A stretch of 64,000 nucleotides of DNA from Streptomyces sp. NBC_01233. Its GTDB lineage: Bacteria; Actinomycetota; Actinomycetes; Streptomycetales; Streptomycetaceae. Each line of letters begins with the position of its first letter. The first letter of the stretch is position 1. Location of the stretch: NCBI RefSeq assembly GCF_035989305.1, contig NZ_CP108514.1:7358501-7422500 (forward strand). The letters run 5' to 3'. The position numbers and the translations under genes are program-made. This document shows, piece after piece, positions 51,497 to 64,000 of the stretch. The notes beneath the pieces are model-generated. The model did not search any database, was not told the origin of the DNA, and was given only the letters and a program-made list of their open reading frames with translations.

Positions 51497-54400
51497 TCAG
51501 GCGGAATGGCGGGGGCCCTGCCCGGGGGGCGGGGTGAGGGTGGAGCGGTAGGTGCCGGATTCGCCCTCAGCGAGCGGGGTCTCCAGGGTCAAGCCGGCGG
51601 CGTCCATGCGGTCGTACTCGGCGAGGACGAGGCGCTTGGTGCGGTACTCGCCGAACTTGGCGATCTCGTTGTTCTTGAGGCCGCCCGACTCAGTCCGGAA
51701 GGACTCCAGGATGTAGTCGGTGTCCTCGCGGGAGATCCCGTACAGGTGGAAGAAGTAAGCGTCCAACTCGGCACGCAGCTGGGCACGACGGTCGTCGTCC
51801 CATCTGAACGGTTCGCCCTCCTCGCCCAAGTCGCGGGCAAGGGGGGTCATGTCGTAGGCGGTGTAAACGAGTTCGAGGACACGGGGGAGGAGGAAGACGA
51901 GGTGTGGTTGGAGGTTGGTGGGGGTGGGGACGGGAAGCTGTTTCCAGATGAACGGTTTCATGTGAGCGTCACTGATCTTCTGGCGACTCACGAAGTCGAA
52001 GACAAGCGAAGACTGGGTGGCGACCATAGCCGCGACCAGCGGGGGTGCGACGCGGGGGAGCATCAGGGTGTAGGTGTTGCCGACGGCCGTACGGGGGAGG
52101 AAGGCGGGGATGGCGGTGCGCTCGTTGGTTGAGGCGGTGACGTCGCACCACCCGCAGAGCCAGTCGTGGTCCCACCTCTCCTCAGCGAGGCGTAGCTCGA
52201 CCCCCTTGACATGGATGTCCTTGTTGTTACGTCGAGTGGGGATCGTTCCGTCTTGCTGAATCCAGTTGAGCGGCAGAGCCAGACGCGCGGGGTCTTGCAG
52301 CTCCTCGGCGGGCAGGTACCTGGGCTGATTCTGGCGGTTGACGGCGGTCGGGCTCTTCACGACATCGGCAGCACGGTGGTTGAAGAAGTCCACCATCTTC
52401 GCCTCATACAAGGGCAGCATCTGCTCCCCGTCTCGCTCGAAGACGTTGCCCTGCAGTTCCCAGCCCTCGGACTCAAGCCTTTCGCGGCTGCGGAACAGGT
52501 CGGAGTCGTCGGTCATGTCGAAGAGGCGCTTGAAGGACATGGCCCACGCGTTGCCGTCCTGGCGTCCCCCGTTCCACAGCACCGGCACGCGCCGGTAGAC
52601 GCCGGCCGTGATGTCTGCGTCGCGCTGCGTGCGCAACACCGGCAGAGTGCCCGTGTTCGGGTTGATCCGAGCCAGGTCCTCGGGGTCCAAGGCGAATACC
52701 CGGTTCGGGTCTTCCAGGTCTGTGATGTCGGACAGGAAGAAGCCGACGCGGCTGGCGTCCGCGCGCGCGGCGTGGCCAGTGAGGGTGAACAGGCAGAACT
52801 TGTAGCTGGCGTGCACGCTCTCGAACCACCTGCCGCCCTGGGGCAGCGCGGGCGATTTCGGGCGGCGGTTCTCGAAGTCGTACAGCGACGCCAGAACCCC
52901 CCGCCGAGCGAAGTCACCGAACAGATACTGGGAGCTCGCACCCGTGGCAACCGCCGTCGGAAGGATCAGGCCGAAGCGTCCCTGGGGCGCAACCACGTTC
53001 GCCATTCGCTCAGCGAAGAGCTGGTCCGTCTGCAGGGAGTTGACGCCCTTGACCGTCAACCCCTTCGCGCACAACGGGAAGACCGCCGAGTCCCCCGCGA
53101 AGTGGAACGTCCCCTTGATTGCGCGCCGAGCCTGGCGGTACCGCTCTCCGGCCTCCGGGTTCTCTTCCTCCCACTCGGCGATGCGGGTACGGCGGGCCGT
53201 GCCGGAGATGTCTGCGATCTCAGGGGCAACCACGCTGAAGTACTGCTTGTCGTGGAAGTCGACCTTGTCCCACGGCGGGTTGCCCACCACGCACGTGAAG
53301 CCGCCGTTCCACCCCGTGGCCGGGTCGACCGCGCCCGTGTCCGCCGACGCGTCACCGTCCTCCGGAACCTCGAAGATCTCGGGGAACTCCAGGTGCCAGT
53401 GGAAGAAGGCGTACTGGTCGCGCAGGCGCATGATCTCGTCGTGCGTCGACTGCGGCGCAGCGTCACCCTCGGGGGCCTCCAGGTCCCGGAAAACCTTGTG
53501 TGTGATGGCTGGCGGGGCGTCCTCGCGCTTGACCCAGACGAACGCCGCGCACCACGCGTCCGCCAGGTGCAGGGCGCGCAGGTACTCGGCCGACGTCTCC
53601 CAGTCGCGGTAGGCGGCCTCCTTGCGGCGGACGTCGGTAAGGCTGTCGGCCGGGGACGCGGTGATACGGCGCAGCCCGCGGGCAAAGGAGGCGTTGGCGA
53701 CCTTCGTCTCGGTCTCGACCTCGAACAGGCCGCCTTGGCCCTCGCGTTCCAGTGCGTTCCGGTTAAGCAGCGACCTTGCCCAGGCCTCGTCGTCGCCCTC
53801 AGCCTTCTTGAATGCCTTGTCCGGGATGCCGTCCCGCATCAGGGCGGGGGTCGCCCCGATCAGGCCGTTGCCGTGCTTGATGTGCGCGTCGAGGAATCCG
53901 AGGGGACGACCGGGCTCCATGGCCTCCAGCCACAGGGACACCTTGGCCAGCTCGACCGCCATGGGATTGAGGTCCACGCCGTACACGCAGCGCTCGACGA
54001 CCTCGTGAAGGGCGTGGCGCACTGCCTCGGCTGTGGGCTCGGGGTTGCGCTCGCGCACCGCGGCGACGCGCTTGGCGACACGACGGGCCGCAGCCACTAG
54101 GAAGTGCCCCGACCCGCACGCGGGGTCGCAGACCGTGAGGGAGAGGAGTTCCTCGACGATCATGTCTGCAGGGTCGGGACGGCCGTTGGCGCTCGCGTTC
54201 CGCTCCCCACGCTTGACGGCGTCGTCTATCACCGGGTTGAGCGTCGAGTCGAGCAGAGTCTCGGTGAGTGCGGTCGGGGTGTAGTAACTGCCAGTCTTCT
54301 TGCGGTCGTTGCCGATGCGGTCGACCAGTTCGAAGGTGCGGTCGGCGGCGCTGTGCTTCGGGACCAGCTCCAGCAGCGCCTCGTACACCGAGCCGAGTTC

Positions 54401-55675
54401 CTCGGCACCCATGTGCAGGTAGTCGACGGGACGCCAGCGGGCGGAGCCCGCGTCGCGCACGCGGGCCAGGTGCTTGACCGCCTCGAACAGTTGGCGGTTG
54501 GCCAGCCGCGCACCGCGCAGGGGCTCGTCGGCGAGGGTGTCGTTGAAGAGGCCTCCGAGCCCCTTCAGACCCAGCTCGGGGCGGCCCTCCTCGGAGCCCA
54601 GCGCCTCGATCAGCAACTCCAGGGCACGGTACTGGTCGTCGTGGGCGGTGCCCAGGCGGCGCAGGGCATGGCGGCGGAGGCGAGCGGTAGAGAAGTAGCG
54701 GGTGAAGCGGTCGCGGGTTAGTTCGTCGGCTGCAGGATCCAGCAGGGCGCCCCGGTCCTCGGCGACGAAGAGGAAGATCATGCGGTAGACGAGCCGCAGC
54801 AGCGCCGTCTGGAAGGCGTGGACGTCCAGGTGTTCGCGGAGCTTGTTGTTGTGCGGGTGGCTCAGGAACCCGGTTCCGAGCACGGTGAGGGCCGCCTGGA
54901 CGCCGTCGCGGAAGTGGTCCAGGGCCCGGCTGCCGGACTCGATGGCGACCGTCCGCCACTTCTCCAGCCAGCACCCCGAAGCAGCCGCCCCCTCCGCCAC
55001 CGTGAACCGGGAGGCGTGGAGCACGCAGTACAGCAGCACGAACTCGCTGAACAGCTCGCCGTCGAAGATGGCTTCGAGGTCGAACTCGACGTAGGCCGCA
55101 GTCGCGAAAGATGAGGAGTCGCGCAGCAGGCGCAGGCGGCGGCCGTTGGTGAGGACTCCCCACAGGTGGGCCTCGGTGCGGTTGAGGCAGTCCTGCAGCA
55201 TGGATTGGGCCGGGACGTGGCCGGCGGCCGGGCGCTTGTCCAGCTCCTGGTTCCAGGGGATGAGGTGGACCAGGGCAGGGCCGTGGCGGTGGGAGACCGG
55301 GAAGCGCTTCTCAGCGTCCGAGTCGGCAGGGATGCCCGCCGCGCCGACCTCCGTCAGCGCACCGAAGTCCAGCTTGCGGAAGAGCTGGGCGAGCCAGTCG
55401 GAGCCGGCCCGGCCGATGGGGTCGGCGGCGGGTGCGCCGGTGACGGGGTCGGAGGGCAGGGCGGTGCGCAGGTCGCGCCAGAGGGGCTTGAGATACTCCC
55501 AGGCGCGCTCGGCCTCGTCGCGCACGGGCACTGAGGCGGGCAGGCCGTAGTCGGCGGGCTTGGTGCCCGGCAGGTTCCGCGCCTCGGCGATGCGCAGCAG
55601 CATGTCGGCGGGGAGCAGGCCGCCGACTGTGGTGACGGCGGTGAAGGCCAGGGCGGTGCGGGTGGCGGCGGACAT
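51497..55675 (-). CDS. drmMI: Eco57I-type N6-adenine methylase DrmMI
   Basis: A 1392-residue methylase. After about 480 mostly helical residues comes the AdoMet motif [12 protein letters not shown] (about 515) and [14 protein letters not shown], then catalytic NPPWDKVDF (about 795) and a long target-recognition part. Size and order fit DrmMI, the class 1 DISARM methylase that marks host DNA as self, and the related PglX of BREX; PglX is excluded by the absence of pglZ and brxC. The ATG overlaps the DrmD stop by one base (TGATG), so the two are coupled. Confidence 0.8.
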   Translation of the reverse strand: MSAATRTALAFTAVTTVGGLLPADMLLRIAEARNLPGTKPADYGLPASVPVRDEAERAWEYLKPLWRDLRTALPSDPVTGAPAADPIGRAGSDWLAQLFRKLDFGALTEVGAAGIPADSDAEKRFPVSHRHGPALVHLIPWNQELDKRPAAGHVPAQSMLQDCLNRTEAHLWGVLTNGRRLRLLRDSSSFATAAYVEFDLEAIFDGELFSEFVLLYCVLHASRFTVAEGAAASGCWLEKWRTVAIESGSRALDHFRDGVQAALTVLGTGFLSHPHNNKLREHLDVHAFQTALLRLVYRMIFLFVAEDRGALLDPAADELTRDRFTRYFSTARLRRHALRRLGTAHDDQYRALELLIEALGSEEGRPELGLKGLGGLFNDTLADEPLRGARLANRQLFEAVKHLARVRDAGSARWRPVDYLHMGAEELGSVYEALLELVPKHSAADRTFELVDRIGNDRKKTGSYYTPTALTETLLDSTLNPVIDDAVKRGERNASANGRPDPADMIVEELLSLTVCDPACGSGHFLVAAARRVAKRVAAVRERNPEPTAEAVRHALHEVVERCVYGVDLNPMAVELAKVSLWLEAMEPGRPLGFLDAHIKHGNGLIGATPALMRDGIPDKAFKKAEGDDEAWARSLLNRNALEREGQGGLFEVETETKVANASFARGLRRITASPADSLTDVRRKEAAYRDWETSAEYLRALHLADAWCAAFVWVKREDAPPAITHKVFRDLEAPEGDAAPQSTHDEIMRLRDQYAFFHWHLEFPEIFEVPEDGDASADTGAVDPATGWNGGFTCVVGNPPWDKVDFHDKQYFSVVAPEIADISGTARRTRIAEWEEENPEAGERYRQARRAIKGTFHFAGDSAVFPLCAKGLTVKGVNSLQTDQLFAERMANVVAPQGRFGLILPTAVATGASSQYLFGDFARRGVLASLYDFENRRPKSPALPQGGRWFESVHASYKFCLFTLTGHAARADASRVGFFLSDITDLEDPNRVFALDPEDLARINPNTGTLPVLRTQRDADITAGVYRRVPVLWNGGRQDGNAWAMSFKRLFDMTDDSDLFRSRERLESEGWELQGNVFERDGEQMLPLYEAKMVDFFNHRAADVVKSPTAVNRQNQPRYLPAEELQDPARLALPLNWIQQDGTIPTRRNNKDIHVKGVELRLAEERWDHDWLCGWCDVTASTNERTAIPAFLPRTAVGNTYTLMLPRVAPPLVAAMVATQSSLVFDFVSRQKISDAHMKPFIWKQLPVPTPTNLQPHLVFLLPRVLELVYTAYDMTPLARDLGEEGEPFRWDDDRRAQLRAELDAYFFHLYGISREDTDYILESFRTESGGLKNNEIAKFGEYRTKRLVLAEYDRMDAAGLTLETPLAEGESGTYRSTLTPPPGQGPRHSA

Positions 55676-58623
55676 CAGGCTTCGGCTCCCGACGAGATGG
55701 AAACGGGCTGCTGCGGCAGGTAGACGTACACACCGAGGACGTCGGCGGGTTCCTGCGGGACGACCTTCAGGCCGCGGACGATCTCCTCGTTGGCCTTGCG
55801 GACCCGGCGGTGCGAGGCATCGAGTTCGGAGGCCAGGCTCTTGCCGTACTTGGTGAGGTGCGCGGACAGGTCCGGCAGGCCGTCCAGGGTGCGGGTGATG
55901 TGGTTGCGGGCCGACTGCTCGTGTGTGTTGGTGGTGGCGCGGGCCGCGAGGAGGGCGGTGGCCGCGTCGGCGTCCAGCCAACGGGCCCGTGACGGCATGC
56001 CCTCGTAGGCGAGCAGACGGGCGTCCTCGGCGACCACCTGTCGCTCGCCTGTGCGGGACGGCAGGGTGAGGTGGAAGCGATAGCGGACCAGGAGGAGCGT
56101 GGTGCGGGTGGTGACCGCGTCCGTTGTGACCACACCGCAGCGGCGGGCCGGGCGGGGGCCGAGAGCGTCCACGTCCAGCGCCGAGTCCAGGACGTACGAG
56201 GCGATGGCCCCGATCGCCGGGTCGGTGCGGACCAGCGCGGCCTCGCCGCGGGCGATCGCCGGAGTGTTGCGGAACGGGATCTCACGGTCCTGCTCGACGA
56301 GCCGGTTGCCGAGCGTGGCGGCGAGCGCGTCCTGCAGGCCGGCCGGGGTGCCACCGACCTGGGCGGTGAAGTCGCCGCTGCCGTTGCGCGGGTCGCGGAC
56401 CAGCGCGTCCAGGTCGCGCAGCGCCTCGAGGGCGAAGTCGCGGACCTCCTCGGCGCCGCCGAGCGCGGCCCGTACGGCGGCGACCTCGCGGGCCACCTCC
56501 TCCGGGTGGATGGCACGCTGGGCGTACTTGGAGCGGGAGGTCTTCTCCCGCTCGGCGGCCGAGTTCCACTCGTGTTCGATGCGGTCGAAGGACTCCTGGT
56601 GGGTGTCCATTTCGAACAGGCTCTCCTGGCTGCCCTGCCGGCCGTGCAGCAGCAGCCACTCCACGACGGCATCGGTGACGCCGGAGGCGGTCTCGTCGGG
56701 GACGGAGACGGAGATACCCAGGTCCTTCTTGATCTGCCGGTGCTTCTTGAACAGCACCTCCAGGACCTTCCCGTCGATTCCGTTGTCCTCGCCGTACATG
56801 GTGATGACACGGACCTGGTCGCGCTTCTGGCCGTAGCGGTCGACGCGGCCCTCGCGCTGGTCGTGGCGGGTCGGGTTCCAGGCCAGGTCGTAGTGGACGA
56901 CTGCGTCGAAGTGGTGCTGGAGATTGACGCCCTCGGAGAGGCAGTCGGTGGCGATCAGCACGCGGCGGACGGCCGGGTCGCCGCCCTCTTCGGCGGCCTC
57001 AGCGGCGAGCTGCTCGATGCGTTCCAGGCGCTGCTGCGGGGAGAGGGTGCCGGTCACAGCGGCGATCTTCGTCTTCTTGCCGAGCTTGCCGTCGAGCTGC
57101 TCGGCCAGGTACTCGGCCGTGGGGATGTAGCGGCAGAAGACGATCGGGTGGTAGCCCTCGGCGATCAGGTTCTTCAGATGGCGGGTGAGCGCCTTCAGTT
57201 TCGCGTCCTCGGCCGGGCCGACGAGCTGCGCGGCCCGCTCGGCAAGTTCCAGCAGTCGGGCACCGGCATCCTCCGTCTCGGCGGCACCCGGCGCGACGTC
57301 CATGCCTTCCAGCCGGTCGTTGTCCGCGGAGTCGGCTGCCACCGGGGCGCCCAGGACGTCCGCTTCGTGCGCCGTGCGGGCGGCGGCGGACTCGGAGCGG
57401 GTCTTCAGGGTCTGCGCAGCGGCCGCCGGCGAAGACACCATCGAGCGAAGTAGCGCGATTACCGACCACCAGGCGATGCGGGCCTCCCGCTTGCCCTGCT
57501 CGCCGGCCGCCTCGACGCGGTCCCTGGCGTAGGCGATGGCGTCGTCGAGCAGAGCCCGGTAGGCCGGGGTCAGCTTGTACGGCTCGTCCTTCGTCCAGCG
57601 GTCGGAGGGGAAGGCAGTCCGCTCGGCCAGGGAGTCGTCGGCGAGGCCGTCCTCCTTGGTGAGGTAGTCGCGGACATCGGCGCGCTTGCGGGCCACGAAG
57701 TGGTCGGCGAGCTTCGCCCGCCCCGCCGGGGCTTCCAGGTTCACTGTCGCCAGTTCGGGGCGCACCAGGCCAAGCAGATTACGGAACGCCGACTCCTTGC
57801 CGGAGTGCGGCGTCGCGGTCAGCAGCAGCAGGTGACGGTCGGCGTCGGCGGAGATCCTCCGCAGCAGCTCGTAGCGGAGCTGGTTAGAGGAGGAGGACGC
57901 GGCACCCTGAGCGGTGTCATCTGCGGCCACACACGTGTGCGCCTCGTCGACGATTACCAGGTCGGGGCAGTGCCGTACGAAGTCCTCACGGTGACGGGTC
58001 GACTTGATGAAGTCCGTCGAGATGATCGTGAACGGGTGCTTGTCGAACAGGGACTGGCCCAGCTCCAGACCGCGCTCCAGGCGCGACACCGTGGAGGCCA
58101 ACACCAGCTCGGCGTCGATGCCGAACTTCTCCCGCAGCTCCCCCTGCCACTGCTCGGCCAGCGCCGGGGAGCACAGTACGGCCAGCCGGGTCGCCTCGCC
58201 CTGCGCGAGGAGCTCCTTGGCGATCAGACCCGCCTCGACCGTCTTGCCGATACCGACATCGTCCGAGATCAGCAGCCGCACATTGCGCTGCCGCAACGCC
58301 ATCAGCAGCGGCACCAGCTGGTAAGCGCGGGGTTCCACAGCGATCGACGCCAGGGAGCGGAACGGGCCAGCACCCGACCGGAACCCGATGCGCAGTGCCG
58401 TGCGCAGCAGGCCGGCGGCGCGCTGGTCGCCCAGGTCGGCCGGGCTCGGCGCCGCGAACTCGGCGGGGCGTACGTCCTCGAAGGCCGGGAAGACGGCCGC
58501 GACGTCGTCCTCGCTACCGCCCAGCGGGCGCAGCACCAGCATGTCGGGGGCGCTCTCGGGCAGGACCACCCATTCCCGGCCGCGGGCGGCGACCAGGGAG
58601 CCGGCTGTGTACGTGAGGCTCAT
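55675..58623 (-). CDS. drmD: SNF2-family helicase DrmD
   Basis: A 982-residue superfamily 2 translocase of the SNF2/RapA type. Motif I is ISDDVGIGKTVEAGL (119-133), motif II VDEAH (about 220), and the C-terminal motor has IATDCLSEGVNLQ, DLAWNPTRHDQREGRVDRYGQ (about 560-600). The last 300 residues are helical with coiled-coil character. Next to an Eco57I-type methylase this identifies DrmD of class 1 DISARM. ATG 58623 follows the stop of the giant helicase by 41 bases, and its stop overlaps the methylase start. Confidence 0.8.
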   Translation of the reverse strand: MSLTYTAGSLVAARGREWVVLPESAPDMLVLRPLGGSEDDVAAVFPAFEDVRPAEFAAPSPADLGDQRAAGLLRTALRIGFRSGAGPFRSLASIAVEPRAYQLVPLLMALRQRNVRLLISDDVGIGKTVEAGLIAKELLAQGEATRLAVLCSPALAEQWQGELREKFGIDAELVLASTVSRLERGLELGQSLFDKHPFTIISTDFIKSTRHREDFVRHCPDLVIVDEAHTCVAADDTAQGAASSSSNQLRYELLRRISADADRHLLLLTATPHSGKESAFRNLLGLVRPELATVNLEAPAGRAKLADHFVARKRADVRDYLTKEDGLADDSLAERTAFPSDRWTKDEPYKLTPAYRALLDDAIAYARDRVEAAGEQGKREARIAWWSVIALLRSMVSSPAAAAQTLKTRSESAAARTAHEADVLGAPVAADSADNDRLEGMDVAPGAAETEDAGARLLELAERAAQLVGPAEDAKLKALTRHLKNLIAEGYHPIVFCRYIPTAEYLAEQLDGKLGKKTKIAAVTGTLSPQQRLERIEQLAAEAAEEGGDPAVRRVLIATDCLSEGVNLQHHFDAVVHYDLAWNPTRHDQREGRVDRYGQKRDQVRVITMYGEDNGIDGKVLEVLFKKHRQIKKDLGISVSVPDETASGVTDAVVEWLLLHGRQGSQESLFEMDTHQESFDRIEHEWNSAAEREKTSRSKYAQRAIHPEEVAREVAAVRAALGGAEEVRDFALEALRDLDALVRDPRNGSGDFTAQVGGTPAGLQDALAATLGNRLVEQDREIPFRNTPAIARGEAALVRTDPAIGAIASYVLDSALDVDALGPRPARRCGVVTTDAVTTRTTLLLVRYRFHLTLPSRTGERQVVAEDARLLAYEGMPSRARWLDADAATALLAARATTNTHEQSARNHITRTLDGLPDLSAHLTKYGKSLASELDASHRRVRKANEEIVRGLKVVPQEPADVLGVYVYLPQQPVSISSGAEA

Positions 58624-58664
58624 GAGATGTCTCAGTTCCTAAAGGTCGGGAGCCGGTGAGGCGA

Positions 58665-63986
<5,322 letters not shown>

Positions 63987-64000
63987 CGTCTCGGGCAGGC

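Noticed and set aside
51497..58623. BREX system based on the PglX-like methylase
   Set aside because: No PglZ, BrxC or BrxL gene is present, whereas the adjacent SNF2 helicase matches DrmD of DISARM.

Overview
The window is high-GC actinobacterial DNA. Its codon usage, frequent GTG starts, many ATGA/GTGA stop-start overlaps and families such as DUF317, DUF397, DUF4913, DUF6112 and SCO6880-like transfer proteins point to Streptomyces or a close relative. It has two halves: the transfer and accessory region of an integrative/conjugative element (about 1-27.4 kb) and a dense anti-phage defence island (about 27.4-64 kb). I see no integrase, excisionase, tRNA, rRNA or CRISPR array, so the ends of the element lie outside the window.

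Conjugative half. After a protein tail at the left edge there are plus-strand cargo genes: a zinc-ribbon protein, a lone Mrr-like PD-(D/E)XK endonuclease and a CxCGCG protein. A long minus-strand transcription unit then runs from 26.0 kb down to 3.9 kb. It begins with the mating apparatus: NlpC/P60 hydrolase, DUF6112 membrane protein, TcpC/VirB8-like protein, polytopic VirB6-like protein, SCO6880-like protein, VirB4-like ATPase and VirD4/TraG coupling protein. It continues with small accessory genes: a tandem DnaB N-domain protein, a C5 methylase pseudogene, DUF4913, a RelE-fold protein, a double HxlR regulator and DUF317 proteins. The coupling protein is split by one extra base in a run of four T, and the C5 methylase carries at least three frameshifts. 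As read, the element would be unable to transfer unless these are sequencing errors. A beta-class DNA methylase follows at 26.6 kb, ending in a 19-bp bidirectional terminator.

Defence half. (a) A DUF5655 nuclease (minus) and an HTH-fused N6 methylase (plus). (b) A minus operon mcrB-mcrC-RelE/UvrD helicase. (c) Divergent from it, a plus operon that begins with a primary-type sigma factor and continues drmA-drmB-SF1 helicase-membrane protein. The 198-bp gap between (b) and (c) holds two copies of an 18/23-identical direct repeat built around TTGACnnnGTCAA; one copy overlaps the -35 box of the sigma promoter. (d) A minus operon of an OLD-family nuclease, a UvrD helicase (Gabija-like pair) and a CoiA-like nuclease with a duplicated domain. 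(e) A minus operon of a giant DUF1998 helicase, SNF2 helicase DrmD and Eco57I-type methylase DrmMI.

Together (c) and (e) supply DrmA, DrmB, DrmD and DrmMI of a class 1 DISARM set. They lie on opposite strands, 8.9 kb apart, without drmC, with a sigma gene in front and extra effector-like genes behind. The sigma-led DISARM/McrBC arrangement and the three-gene OLD/UvrD/CoiA operon are the best candidates for something undescribed.
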